Shown here: piece by piece, positions 36,325 to 46,006 of the stretch
How the letters are laid out: each line of letters starts with the position of its first letter
Numbering within the stretch: the first letter of the stretch is position 1
DNA from: an uncultured Pseudomonadales bacterium
Lineage (GTDB): Bacteria > Pseudomonadota > Gammaproteobacteria > Pseudomonadales > Cellvibrionaceae
Reading direction: 5' to 3'
DNA length: 64,000 nucleotides
Assembly: GCA_947487765.1 (NCBI GenBank)
Contig: CANKXO010000002.1
Location: 310,001 to 374,000, forward strand
Made by a program: the position numbers and the translations under genes
The notes under the pieces: model-generated
Told to the model about the DNA's origin: nothing
Database searches by the model: none
What the model saw: only the letters and a program-made list of their open reading frames with translations

Positions 36325-37010
36325 TGATGGACTTTTTAAATACATTCTTTTTTGGCATTTACCCTTATATAGCGACAGGCATCTTTTTTCTAGGAAGTCT
36401 TATACGGTATGACCGCGAACAATACACTTGGAAAACAGGCTCTAGCCAGATGCTTAGTAATAAAAATTTCAGAGTAGCGAATATTTTATTTCATGTTGGC
36501 ATCATAGCAATACTACTAGGTCATTTTGCCGGCCTCGTTGTTCCTTTTGAAATCTGGCATGCCCTTGGTATTTCTTTACCTGCAAAACAAATTATTGCAA
36601 TGGGTGTGGGCGGCTTCTTTGGGGCATTATGTTTTATTGGGTTGACTATGTTAGTGAAACGTAGATTATCCGACCCTAGAGTCAAAGCCACAAGTAGCAC
36701 AATGGATACTGGAATCCTGTTATTAATCTACCTACAACTGATTCTTGGCATGATTACAATTGTCATTTCTTTTGAACATATGGACGGTTCTGTTATGGCT
36801 AACTTAATGAGTTGGTCACGATATTTATTAACCTTCCGTCCAGTAGAGGCTGTTGCTTATATTGCAGATGTTCATTGGATCTACAAAATGCATGTCACAC
36901 TCGGTATTACTTTGTTTGTATTATTTCCGTTCAGCCGCTTGGTACATATCTGGAGCGTACCGGTGCAATACGTACAAAGAAGCTATCAAGTCGTTAGAAA
37001 AAAAGCATAG
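36324..37010 (+). CDS. narI: Respiratory nitrate reductase gamma subunit
   Basis: A 228-residue membrane diheme cytochrome b with five hydrophobic segments that oxidises quinol and anchors NarGH. Histidines suited to heme ligation are seen in LFHVGIIAILLGHFAG and in WIYKMHVTLG. ATG at 36324 (or the adjacent ATG at 36327), with AAGGAG upstream. Confidence 0.95.
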   Translation: MMDFLNTFFFGIYPYIATGIFFLGSLIRYDREQYTWKTGSSQMLSNKNFRVANILFHVGIIAILLGHFAGLVVPFEIWHALGISLPAKQIIAMGVGGFFGALCFIGLTMLVKRRLSDPRVKATSSTMDTGILLLIYLQLILGMITIVISFEHMDGSVMANLMSWSRYLLTFRPVEAVAYIADVHWIYKMHVTLGITLFVLFPFSRLVHIWSVPVQYVQRSYQVVRKKA

Positions 37011-37048
37011 TTATTCTAAAGGTATCGTTTTAATCGTTGATAATAAAT

Positions 37049-37066
37049 GGACAGGATGTCCTTTTT
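37049..37066 (+). terminator. Weak terminator after narI
   Basis: GGACA-GGA-TGTCC followed by five T. The stem is only five pairs, so read-through into the isomerase gene is likely. Confidence 0.5.
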
Positions 37067-37106
37067 AACGCCTATACACTCTTTGTTACAGTACTGAGGT
37101 AAATCC

Positions 37107-37901
37107 ATGTCACTCACTGACACACCAGAAATTATCGTTAACGGATATATCATTTCCCCTTCTGACATCGATACCGAAATGCAATATCATCCAGCACCAA
37201 CACGTCGGCAGGCAATGATCAAAGCGGCCGAATCACTGATCATTGGTGAACTATTAGTACAAAAAGCAGAAGAAAAAGGCCTATCGAAAAATATTGATAT
37301 CGATATGATTAATGAACAGCCTGCTCTCATTGATTCGTTATTAGATCAAGAGGTAGAAGTACCAAAAGCAACAGAAGAAGAATGCTTACGCTATTTTGAA
37401 GCAAACACTGAAAAATTCACAACGTCTCCATTAATAGAAGCCAACCACATTCTTTTAGCTGCTGACCCTAAAGATTTAGAACAGAGAACTCAAATGCGGG
37501 AACTCGCAGAGAACTTAATAAAACAATTAAGCAATGTCCCTGAACAGTTCGCTACATTAGCCAAACAGTATTCTGTTTGTTCGTCAAGAGACGTTGGCGG
37601 AAGCTTGGGACAATTATCGTATGGACAAACGGTCAGTGAATTCGAGCGTCAGGTTTTCGCCGCTGACACAGGCTTAATGGCAACCCCTGTTGAATCTCGA
37701 TTTGGTTATCATGTTGTCTTTATCGCTCATAAAGTAGAGGGAAAACCGTTGGATTTCGACGTAGTCAAAGAGAAAATTAAAACCTATTTAAACGACAAGG
37801 TACAAAGGAAAGCGATATCTCAGTATTTAAATCGCATTGTCAGTGAAGCCACTATTGAAGGTTATGAATTTGATATTGGCCTATCCTCAACAATGCAATG
37901 A
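37107..37901 (+). CDS. PpiC-type peptidyl-prolyl isomerase
   Basis: A 264-residue parvulin-type isomerase. The N-terminal half is a NifM/SurA-like helical part; the parvulin core runs from about residue 110 to 215 (ANHILLAADP, CSSRDVGGSLGQLSYGQTV, ESRFGYHVVFI). No signal peptide, so it acts in the cytoplasm. In Pseudomonas a similar gene follows narI, and it probably helps nitrate reductase folding. It lies 96 bases after narI. Confidence 0.88.
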   Translation: MSLTDTPEIIVNGYIISPSDIDTEMQYHPAPTRRQAMIKAAESLIIGELLVQKAEEKGLSKNIDIDMINEQPALIDSLLDQEVEVPKATEEECLRYFEANTEKFTTSPLIEANHILLAADPKDLEQRTQMRELAENLIKQLSNVPEQFATLAKQYSVCSSRDVGGSLGQLSYGQTVSEFERQVFAADTGLMATPVESRFGYHVVFIAHKVEGKPLDFDVVKEKIKTYLNDKVQRKAISQYLNRIVSEATIEGYEFDIGLSSTMQ

Positions 37902-37923
37902 TTATTCTTATAAGGTAAAACCA

Positions 37924-38589
37924 ATGCCGGATCTCAGCCAATTACTAAATAATAATCGAGAATGGTCAAAAAAAACGAAAGAAGAAGATCCTCTTTTTTT
38001 TGAACGTTTAGAGGCCATACAAAAACCAGAACACCTTTGGATTGGGTGTTCTGATAGTCGTGTACCAGCCAACCAGATCGTTGATATGGCTCCTGGCGAA
38101 TTATTTGTTCATCGCAATATTGCTAATCAAGTTGTCCATACTGATTTTAATTGTCTCTCTGTTGTGCAGTACGCTATCGAGGTACTCAAAGTCAGACATA
38201 TTATTGTTTGTGGACATTATGGTTGCGGCGGAATTCAAGCATCATTAGGGCATGATGAATATGGTGTTGTTGATAACTGGCTTCGACACATTAAAGATAC
38301 TATTTATGCCCATAAAGAAGAGTTAGATCAGCTTGAAGGCAAACAAAAAACCGATCGCTTGTGCGAACTCAATGTGATTGCTCAAGTACAAAACCTTGCA
38401 CGTACTAAAGCTGTTCAATACGCTTGGGACCGTGGACAGATACTCGGTATTCACGGATGGGTTTACAGTTTGCATGATGGCCTAATAAAAGACCTTGATG
38501 TAACAGCCTCTAGCCGCGAAAGCATTGATGAAATCTATCAACTGTACGAAACCAAAAGAGCCAACCGACCTCATGCTAATAAAACATAA
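37924..38589 (+). CDS. can: Beta-class carbonic anhydrase
   Basis: A 221-residue zinc enzyme that interconverts carbon dioxide and bicarbonate. Zinc ligands are visible in WIGCSDSRVP (Cys with its Asp-Arg dyad) and CGHYGCGG (His, Cys). ATG at 37924 with AAGG upstream; the frame opens at 37837 inside the isomerase gene but the homologous part starts at MPDLSQLL. It lies 22 bases behind the isomerase gene, and may share its transcript. Confidence 0.93.
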   Translation: MPDLSQLLNNNREWSKKTKEEDPLFFERLEAIQKPEHLWIGCSDSRVPANQIVDMAPGELFVHRNIANQVVHTDFNCLSVVQYAIEVLKVRHIIVCGHYGCGGIQASLGHDEYGVVDNWLRHIKDTIYAHKEELDQLEGKQKTDRLCELNVIAQVQNLARTKAVQYAWDRGQILGIHGWVYSLHDGLIKDLDVTASSRESIDEIYQLYETKRANRPHANKT

Positions 38590-38646
38590 AAATAAGCAAG
38601 ATAACTCAAAATAGTGGGCTGAGAGAATTTATTAATTATTAGAATC

Positions 38647-38673
38647 AAAAAAAGGGGTGGCACAAGCCACCCC
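38647..38673 (-). terminator. Intrinsic terminator of nirBD
   Basis: On the minus strand GGGGTGGC-TTGT-GCCACCCC is followed by seven T. Perfect eight-pair stem after nirD. Confidence 0.93.
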
Positions 38674-38743
38674 AAATAGTGCAGAGAACACTAGGGGTTG
38701 TAGATAATATCTACAAAAGAGTTAATGAGTTAAGACACTCTCA

Positions 38744-39079
38744 TTATGAAGCTGCTTGCAGTTGTACTTTTCCATCAGTCACACGTATAGGGAATGTTTT
38801 AACCGATGCTGCTTCATCCTCAAGGCAAACACCAGATTCCAAATTGAAATGTTGTTTATACAAAGGGGAAGCAACAACAATGTCATCACCAACAGAACCA
38901 ACAATCCCACGGGATAATACATTTGCCTTACCAATAGGGTCGTAATTAGAAATAGCGTATAGAGCACTGCCTTTACTGATTTTAAAAATGGCAACTTGCT
39001 CTTTATTTAACAAAGCACAGACACCCGTACCAGAAACTAAATCTGTTTCATCACAAACAGTAACCCAATTATTCATCAT
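38744..39079 (-). CDS. nirD: Assimilatory nitrite reductase small subunit
   Basis: A 111-residue Rieske-fold subunit that accompanies NirB in NADH-dependent reduction of nitrite to ammonium. NYDPIGKANVLSRGIVG and ASPLYKQHFNLESGVCLEDE are the family signatures. The paired Cys-His ligands of true Rieske proteins are absent, as is usual for NirD. It follows nirB after 41 bases. Two adjacent ATG codons begin it. Confidence 0.93.
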   Translation of the reverse strand: MMNNWVTVCDETDLVSGTGVCALLNKEQVAIFKISKGSALYAISNYDPIGKANVLSRGIVGSVGDDIVVASPLYKQHFNLESGVCLEDEAASVKTFPIRVTDGKVQLQAAS

Positions 39080-39120
39080 TATTTCTTCTCTTTTAAATCT
39101 ATATTTTTCTATGTTAAAAA

Positions 39121-41655
39121 TTAGCCAACTAACTTAATGACTTCGGCTTTATTTTTTTCATCCTCAAATGCCGGGCGACGTTGTTCACGCTCGACAACAT
39201 AAGCCAAGTTATCATCTGTTGCCTCTGAATTAATATAATGCTGAAAACGCTTTAAACGTTCTTCATTATTAATGGTTGTTTTCCATTCGCATTGGTAATT
39301 TTCAATATTGACGGCCATTTCAGCTTCTAACTCTTTAGCAATATTCAGCTTGTCATCAATAACAACTTCTTTTAGGTAATCTAACCCACCTTCAAGGTTT
39401 TCTAGCCATACTGAAGTACGCTGCAAACGGTCTGCTGTACGAATATAAAACATCAGAAAACGATCAACATATTTAATTAAGGTTGATTTATCAAGGTCAG
39501 TTGCAAATAAATCTGCATGGCGTGGACGCATCCCCCCATTACCACAGACATATAAATTCCAACCGGTTTCAGTGGCAATAATGCCAATATCTTTACTTTG
39601 AGCTTCAGCACATTCTCGTGTACAACCGGACACACCTAATTTAAATTTATGAGGTGTTCTCAAACCTTTGTAACGATTTTCCATATCAATCGCCATGCCG
39701 ACACTATCATCGACACCATAACGACACCATGTGCTACCAACACAGGATTTAGCTGTCCGTAAAGACTTACCGTAGGCATGGCCGGTTTCAAAACCAGCAT
39801 CGATTAATATGCGCCAGATAGCAGGTAGCTCATGTAACTGTGCGCCGAATAAATCAATCCGTTGTCCACCAGTGATCTTAGTGTATAAATCAAATTCTTT
39901 AGCAACTTCACCAATAACAATTAATTTATCAGGGGTAATTTCGCCACCTTGCACACGAGGCACAATAGAGTAGCTTCCATCTTTTTGCATATTGCCAAGA
40001 AAAATATCATTCGTATCCTGCAAGCTGATATGTTCATCTTTCAGGACATACTCATTCCAATAAGAAGCCAGGATAGAACCAATTGTTGGCTTACAAATTT
40101 CACAGCCATGACCTTTACCATGGCTATCTAATAACTCATCAAAGGTTTTTATTTTTTTAACACGAATAATATCTGCTAGCTCGATACGGGTATACGGGAA
40201 GTGCTCACAGATATCATTGTTGACTTCAACACCTAGCTTAATTAATTCACTGTCCATTACTTGTTTGGTTAAAGCAGCACACCCCCCACAACCTGTTGAT
40301 GCACTGGTGACATCTTTAATGGCCGCCATAGTGGTCGCACCATTTTGCACCGCATTACACAGGTCACCTTTAGTAACCGCATAACACGAACAAACTGTGG
40401 CAGTATCCGGTAAGGCATCTGCGCCTAGCCCGATCGATTCACCACCCTCTACTGACGGTAAAATAAATGCTTCTGGTGCTTCAGGCAGCTCAATTTCATT
40501 GAGCATATATTGCAGCAATGTATCGTATTCACTAGCATCACCAACTAATACTGCACCAAGTAATTTTTTATTGTCCTGTGACACAATAATGCTTTTATAG
40601 ACTTCAGCATTTTCATCACAATAAGAATAGCGTTGCGCACCGTCTGCACGACCATGAGCATCACCAATACTACCAACATCAACACCCAGCAGTTTTAATT
40701 TGGTGCTCATATCCGCACCAGAGAATGACACTTTGTCTTCAGTCAGTTGTGATACCGCTGCTTCTGCCATGCGATAACCCGGTGCAACCAAACCATAAAT
40801 AAAGTTGCCTAGTGACGCACACTCACCAATAGCATAAATGTCTGAATCACTGGTACGACAGTGATAATCAATAACAATACCGCCACGATCACCAACATCT
40901 AATCCTGCATCACGACCCAACTGATCATAGGGACGAATGCCGGCAGAAAAAACGATCATATCGGTTTCAAGGTGTGTCTCATCGGCAAACTCCATACGCA
41001 AGCGATGCTCTTCACCTTTTTTAATCACTTGCGTCGCTTTGCCAGTGTGAACACATACACCCAAACCTTCGACTTTACGACGCAGCATTTTACTGCCACC
41101 CTCATCCAATTGAACGCCCATTAAGCCGGGAGCAAATTCAACAACATGAGCTTCTACACCTAAGTTTTTAAGTGCATTGGCACATTCAAGTCCAAGTAAA
41201 CCACCACCAACCACAACACCCTTTTTCATTCCTTTGGCAGAGGCTTTGATTTCGCCGAGATCATCAATAGTGCGATAGGTTAGGCAGTGCTCTTGATCGC
41301 CACCAGGAATCGGTGGCACAAATGGATAAGAGCCCGTTGCTAAAACAAGCTTGTCGTATTCAAAGCGTCGACCACCTTCTGTCACGACACATTTGTTTTC
41401 TCGATCAATGGTTGCAACAAAATCACCAAAATGGGCAGAGACATTCAGCTCTTTGTAATGCTCTCGAGTTGTCATCGCCAAGTCTTCAGGGTTTTTACCA
41501 TCAAATACTTCAGAAAGGTGAACACGGTCATAGGCAGGACGAGGCTCACCGCCAATCACAGTTATTTCAACATCCAGATTAGTATTTGCTAAGGTCTCCA
41601 CATAGTGATGACCGACCATACCGTTACCGACAACAACGATGCGTTGTTTACTCAT
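39121..41655 (-). CDS. nirB: NADH-dependent nitrite reductase large subunit
   Basis: An 844-residue cytoplasmic enzyme. Order: FAD/NADH oxidoreductase (VVVGNGMVGHHYVE at the start), BFD-like [2Fe-2S] segment (CSCYAVTKGDL ... TGCGGCAAL), ferredoxin-like half domain, and siroheme/4Fe-4S domain with KSCVGSTWC and SGCTRECAEA. It transfers six electrons to nitrite. I choose ATG 41655 (AGAGGA six bases upstream) over the TTG at 41676. A sigma-54 promoter lies about 85-100 bases ahead. Confidence 0.95.
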   Translation of the reverse strand: MSKQRIVVVGNGMVGHHYVETLANTNLDVEITVIGGEPRPAYDRVHLSEVFDGKNPEDLAMTTREHYKELNVSAHFGDFVATIDRENKCVVTEGGRRFEYDKLVLATGSYPFVPPIPGGDQEHCLTYRTIDDLGEIKASAKGMKKGVVVGGGLLGLECANALKNLGVEAHVVEFAPGLMGVQLDEGGSKMLRRKVEGLGVCVHTGKATQVIKKGEEHRLRMEFADETHLETDMIVFSAGIRPYDQLGRDAGLDVGDRGGIVIDYHCRTSDSDIYAIGECASLGNFIYGLVAPGYRMAEAAVSQLTEDKVSFSGADMSTKLKLLGVDVGSIGDAHGRADGAQRYSYCDENAEVYKSIIVSQDNKKLLGAVLVGDASEYDTLLQYMLNEIELPEAPEAFILPSVEGGESIGLGADALPDTATVCSCYAVTKGDLCNAVQNGATTMAAIKDVTSASTGCGGCAALTKQVMDSELIKLGVEVNNDICEHFPYTRIELADIIRVKKIKTFDELLDSHGKGHGCEICKPTIGSILASYWNEYVLKDEHISLQDTNDIFLGNMQKDGSYSIVPRVQGGEITPDKLIVIGEVAKEFDLYTKITGGQRIDLFGAQLHELPAIWRILIDAGFETGHAYGKSLRTAKSCVGSTWCRYGVDDSVGMAIDMENRYKGLRTPHKFKLGVSGCTRECAEAQSKDIGIIATETGWNLYVCGNGGMRPRHADLFATDLDKSTLIKYVDRFLMFYIRTADRLQRTSVWLENLEGGLDYLKEVVIDDKLNIAKELEAEMAVNIENYQCEWKTTINNEERLKRFQHYINSEATDDNLAYVVEREQRRPAFEDEKNKAEVIKLVG

Positions 41656-41739
41656 AGTGATTCCTCTACCCCTCAATCATTTTTTGTATTTAGGCAACAC
41701 AAACTCAGATCATATTTATTAATTTACGATGCATGCTTT

Positions 41740-41755
41740 AGCAAATTAAATGCCA
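41740..41755 (-). promoter_or_regulatory. Sigma-54 promoter of nirBD
   Basis: Minus strand TGGCAT-TTAAT-TTGCT, one base off the consensus TGGCAC-N5-TTGCW with correct GG/GC spacing. Start of transcription near 41729, about 74 bases before nirB. Confidence 0.75.
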
Positions 41756-42046
41756 TAGGCTTTTTATAAAATCTAAAAAAATTAAAAATCCTTTTAGAAT
41801 CAAAAAGTTAAACCAAATTAAAAAGAAAACAGGTTTTTAAATAGATTTCATACCTTGAAGAAACGCATCATTTAAGTGCAAAAATAAGCAGTTGATTTTT
41901 GAGAGTTAAAATTTGTCCAGATTGAAAGCATTTTTTTGAGGCAAAAAGATTGCTCCCGCACCAATAAAAGGCTTTTGCTCTGTAGCAGCCTAGCCCTATC
42001 AAATAAAAATTTATATTTATCAATCACTTAGAACAATCAATAAAAT

Positions 42047-42062
42047 TGGTTTGGATATTGCA
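42047..42062 (+). promoter_or_regulatory. Sigma-54 promoter candidate of nasA
   Basis: TGG-TTT-GGATA-TTGC-A has GG and GC ten bases apart and a full TTGCA. Start of transcription near 42073, before both possible nasA starts. Confidence 0.6.
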
Positions 42063-42139
42063 AATCCACAATGTCTACTAGTGTGCAAAGAAAATAGCGC
42101 CCTAATTTGAACACTTACTTAATTAAAGGCTCGTACATT

Positions 42140-44917
42140 TTGTCTAAAGAAAATTCCACACCCAGCCCTACTAACGTATGTGACAATAGCCACGATAATA
42201 GCTGGATTAAAACAACTTGCGCTTATTGTGGTGTGGGTTGTGGCGTTGAAGCCAAGGTCGATACTGATGGCAGTATTGCTATACGTGGAGATGAATCGCA
42301 CCCGGCTAACTATGGTCGGCTTTGCTCTAAAGGTTTGGCTCTTGGTGAAACGGTTACTCAGGAAGGGCGTTTACTTGAACCATCAATTAATGGTGAAACC
42401 GTTAATTGGGAAAAAGCGCTGTCTCATGTGTCAGATGGTTTTCAAAGAACAATACAAAAATATGGCAAAGACTCCGTTGCTTTTTATGTGTCTGGGCAAC
42501 TTCTGACCGAAGACTATTACGTCGCCAATAAATTAATGAAGGGCTATATTGGCAGCGGTAATATTGATACAAATTCACGCCTTTGCATGTCATCCAGTGT
42601 CGCTGGTCATAAACGTGCTTTTGGTAGCGATACTGTACCTAACTGCTATGAAGATTTTGAGCTCGCTGACATGGTGATATTAGTCGGTTCAAATTTAGCA
42701 TGGTGCCACCCGGTTCTTTACCAACGTTTAAAAGACGCTAAGCAAGCAAAACCTTCTTTAAAAATAATTGTTGTCGACCCCAGAGAAACCGATAGTTGTG
42801 AATTAGCTGATTTACATCTGGCTATTCAACCAGGCACAGATGTGCTTTTATTTAACGGGTTATTGGCTTATTTAGCTGATAATGATCATCTTGATCATCA
42901 CTATATAGAAAATCACACACAAGGTTTTTCCAAGGCTTTAATTGCAGCCAAAGAAGATACTGGAGAATCTGGGCTTGACCTTTTAAAAGTATCAACAGCA
43001 ACTGGAGTCCCCATTGCAACCCTAGAATGCTTTTATCGTTGGTTTGCCGACAATGACAAGGTGCTGAGCGTTTACTCTCAGGGAGTCAACCAGTCTACCG
43101 CTGGGACCGATAAGGTAAACAGTATCATTAACTGTCATCTTGCTACTGGTCGTATAGGGAAAGAAGGCAGTGGCCCTTTTTCTATCACAGGACAGCCCAA
43201 TGCCATGGGAGGCAGAGAGGTCGGAGGCCTAGCAAATACATTAGCTGCACATATGGAATTTAATGACCATGACTGGCAGGTGGTGAGTGATTTTTGGCAA
43301 ACTGACCAACTGACCAAAAAGCCAGGATTAAAAGCCGTTGAATTATTCAATGCTGTAGCCAGTGGCAAAATTAAAGCCATATGGGTAATGGCAACTAATC
43401 CTGTCGTCAGTATGCCTGATGCTGAAAAAATTAAGCTCGCATTGGAAAAATGCCCACTCGTTGTTGTCTCTGACTGTATCGCTGATACTGACACCATACG
43501 TTGCGCAAATGTTCTTTTACCGGCCATGGGATGGGCAGAAAAATCCGGCACAGTCACCAACTCAGAGCGCCGTATATCCCGTCAACGTCAATTAATTACC
43601 AGCGATAGCAATGCAAAACCTGATTGGTGGATTATGTCCCAGGTTGCCTTACGTATGGGATATTCAGGGTTCAACTTTACGTCATCCAGTGATATCTTTC
43701 GTGAATATGCAGCCATGACAGGTTTCCGCAATAGCAAACTTGAACATAAGCGTGACTTGGATATCAGTCCATTACAGTATTTAAGCGACAGTGAATATGA
43801 TCACTTATCGCCACAGCAATGGCCATTGGAAAGTATTGATCTCATCGACTCGACTGACTCAACAATAAGACAAAAGCGCTTCTTTGCAGAAGGAGAGTTT
43901 TACACATCAACGGGGAAAGCCAATATAGTTCCTATCACTTATCGTGCTCCGATGACAAAAGTCAGTCAGCAATTTCCTATTGCTTTGAATACAGGGCGTA
44001 TTCGGGACCAATGGCACACCATGACCCGCACGGGGCTGGTACCTCACTTACGCGCTCATAAACCTGAACCTTACATACAAATTAACCCACAGGATGCACG
44101 TTGTTTCCAGTTACAAGATGGTAATATTGCTGAATTAAACAGCCAGTGGGGAATCGCTAAAGCCCGTGTAGTCGTCACCTCAGAGGTTAACCCTGGACAC
44201 GTTTTTATGCCTATCCATTGGACTCAGGTGGATTCTAGTCAAGGCCGTGTATGCCCTGTTATCAGTCCAGATACTGACCCTGTTTCAGGTCAACCAGAGC
44301 TAAAATACACTCCCATTGCCATTAAACGTTGGCATTACAGTAGCGAAGCGATAGTCATTACCCGCCAAAAGGTCAAGAATCCTCAATTCGATTATTGGGT
44401 AAAACGTAAAATAGCAGGCGGTTACCTTTATTATCTAGCCGTAGAGTCATCCTCTGAGCTTAATGACAACTCGGCTATCCTTCAACAATTAGAGCGGTTA
44501 AGTACCCTTCCTGATGGTGGTAGCAATCATATAAGCTTTACTAACTCACACACAGGGCACTATCGTTCAGCCAGCACTCTTAATGGTGAATTAATGAGCG
44601 CCTACATAGCGGCCCCTAAAATCCAGCAAAATGACTACACATGGCTGGAAGGCCTTTTAAGCTGTGAGATGAATACTGATATCCAACGCTCTATTCTCAG
44701 CGGCTCTGCCGCTAAGTCACTGCTCACAGGCAAACAGATTTGTGCCTGTAAGCAAGTGGGAGAATTCACGATAACGGATGCCATTCAAGAGGGTTGCTGT
44801 AGTATCGAGAGTATTGGCTCGAAAACACAAGCTGGGACAGGATGTGGCTCCTGTATCTCCGAAATTAAGCGATTAATTGACCAACAAGCTGGAACTCCCA
44901 TTGCTGTTGCCGTCTAA
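42140..44917 (+). CDS. nasA: Assimilatory nitrate reductase catalytic subunit
   Basis: A 925-residue molybdopterin enzyme that reduces nitrate to nitrite in the cytoplasm. CAYCGVGCGV with a following CSKG binds the N-terminal 4Fe-4S cluster; the C-terminus carries a BFD-like [2Fe-2S] domain (ICACKQVGEF ... GTGCGSC), as in the Klebsiella-type enzyme. I use TTG 42140, which has AAAGG ten bases ahead, though an in-frame TTG at 42107 adds eleven residues. moaA copy 2 follows after 34 bases, probably in the same operon. Confidence 0.92.
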   Translation: MSKENSTPSPTNVCDNSHDNSWIKTTCAYCGVGCGVEAKVDTDGSIAIRGDESHPANYGRLCSKGLALGETVTQEGRLLEPSINGETVNWEKALSHVSDGFQRTIQKYGKDSVAFYVSGQLLTEDYYVANKLMKGYIGSGNIDTNSRLCMSSSVAGHKRAFGSDTVPNCYEDFELADMVILVGSNLAWCHPVLYQRLKDAKQAKPSLKIIVVDPRETDSCELADLHLAIQPGTDVLLFNGLLAYLADNDHLDHHYIENHTQGFSKALIAAKEDTGESGLDLLKVSTATGVPIATLECFYRWFADNDKVLSVYSQGVNQSTAGTDKVNSIINCHLATGRIGKEGSGPFSITGQPNAMGGREVGGLANTLAAHMEFNDHDWQVVSDFWQTDQLTKKPGLKAVELFNAVASGKIKAIWVMATNPVVSMPDAEKIKLALEKCPLVVVSDCIADTDTIRCANVLLPAMGWAEKSGTVTNSERRISRQRQLITSDSNAKPDWWIMSQVALRMGYSGFNFTSSSDIFREYAAMTGFRNSKLEHKRDLDISPLQYLSDSEYDHLSPQQWPLESIDLIDSTDSTIRQKRFFAEGEFYTSTGKANIVPITYRAPMTKVSQQFPIALNTGRIRDQWHTMTRTGLVPHLRAHKPEPYIQINPQDARCFQLQDGNIAELNSQWGIAKARVVVTSEVNPGHVFMPIHWTQVDSSQGRVCPVISPDTDPVSGQPELKYTPIAIKRWHYSSEAIVITRQKVKNPQFDYWVKRKIAGGYLYYLAVESSSELNDNSAILQQLERLSTLPDGGSNHISFTNSHTGHYRSASTLNGELMSAYIAAPKIQQNDYTWLEGLLSCEMNTDIQRSILSGSAAKSLLTGKQICACKQVGEFTITDAIQEGCCSIESIGSKTQAGTGCGSCISEIKRLIDQQAGTPIAVAV

Positions 44918-44951
44918 TCGAAGGTAAACTAGCCTTTTTAGACGTACAGCT

Positions 44952-45944
44952 GTGAAAACTATGCTTCAGGACCAATTCAATCGCACCATTAACTACCTCC
45001 GTTTATCTGTTACGGACCGCTGTGATTTCCGTTGTGTCTATTGCATGGCTGAAGAGATGGAATTTGTCCCTCGCCAACAATTGCTGACGATTGAAGAAAT
45101 GTCTCAGATTTCCCAAGCATTTGTAGAGCTTGGCGTGTCCAAAATTCGTATTACGGGTGGCGAACCTTTGGTACGCCGCAATATCGACCAATTATTTAAA
45201 AATTTAGGTCAATTAGAGTTAGATGAGTTAACACTAACGACAAACGGCTCTCAATTAAAACTTCACGCCCCCACTTTGGTAGAAGCGGGGGTTAAGCGCA
45301 TTAATATCAGCCTTGACAGTCTCGATAAAGACCTCTTCAAAGCACTGACTCGCACTGGTGACTTGGATAGAGTATTAGCAGGCATTGACAGTGCAATCGA
45401 CGCTGGCCTAAAAGTAAAATTAAACAGCGTGGTATTAAAGAATCGCAACGTCAATGAAGTAATACAGCTAGTTGATTTTGCTGTAAGTAAAAAAATCGAT
45501 ATCAGCTTTATTGAAGAAATGCCATTAGGTGTTATTGCTGACCATGAACGTGAAGAAGAGTTCGTCAGTAGTGAAGACCTGAGAAAGCTGATAGAAGAAA
45601 AATATACTCTGGAAAAACAAACCAGCAATAAAGAAAATGCAGGACCATCTAACTATTGGTCTATTACAGACAGCAACTCTCGCGTTGGTTTTATTTCGCC
45701 TCACAGCGAGAACTTTTGCTCAAGCTGTAATCGTGTTCGACTCACCGCAACAGGACAACTCTTACTGTGTTTAGGTAACGAACATTCTGTCGATTTAAAA
45801 GCGATTGTTCGTCGTTACCCAAATCAAATTCAACGACTAAAAGATGCCATTATCGAAGCAATGACAATAAAGCCCGAACGCCATTACTTCGAACTATCAG
45901 ATGAACCTGAAATTCTACGTTTTATGAATACAACTGGCGGTTAA
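44952..45944 (+). CDS. moaA: GTP 3',8-cyclase MoaA, copy 2
   Basis: A 330-residue radical-SAM enzyme, the second MoaA in the window and clearly different from the one at 17842. N-terminal cluster ligands are Cys24, Cys28 and Cys31 (RCDFRCVYC); the C-terminal cluster motif is FCSSCNRVRL with LLLC; it ends in TTGG. Start may be GTG 44952 or ATG 44961; neither has a good ribosome site. Its position behind nasA suggests that it supplies cofactor under nitrogen control. Confidence 0.93.
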   Translation: MKTMLQDQFNRTINYLRLSVTDRCDFRCVYCMAEEMEFVPRQQLLTIEEMSQISQAFVELGVSKIRITGGEPLVRRNIDQLFKNLGQLELDELTLTTNGSQLKLHAPTLVEAGVKRINISLDSLDKDLFKALTRTGDLDRVLAGIDSAIDAGLKVKLNSVVLKNRNVNEVIQLVDFAVSKKIDISFIEEMPLGVIADHEREEEFVSSEDLRKLIEEKYTLEKQTSNKENAGPSNYWSITDSNSRVGFISPHSENFCSSCNRVRLTATGQLLLCLGNEHSVDLKAIVRRYPNQIQRLKDAIIEAMTIKPERHYFELSDEPEILRFMNTTGG

Positions 45945-46006
45945 ATTTTTTATCGCTCTGTTGTTTCATACTGCTCTCTATATTTCGACATTCCCTTACA
46001 TATTGC

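Larger units (their letters stand above)
41656..42139. other. nirB/nasA divergent promoter region
   Basis: 484 AT-rich bases between two divergent assimilation genes (451 if nasA starts at 42107). It contains two sigma-54-type promoters facing outward. Between them I see only half sites resembling NtrC (for example GCACC at about 41958), no full palindrome. Confidence 0.6.

Noticed and set aside
38744-39079. True Rieske iron-sulfur centre in NirD
   Set aside because: The two Cys-X-His ligand pairs are absent; it only has the fold.
41674-41676. TTG at 41676 as the nirB start
   Set aside because: The added residues overlap the AGAGGA ribosome site that clearly serves ATG 41655.
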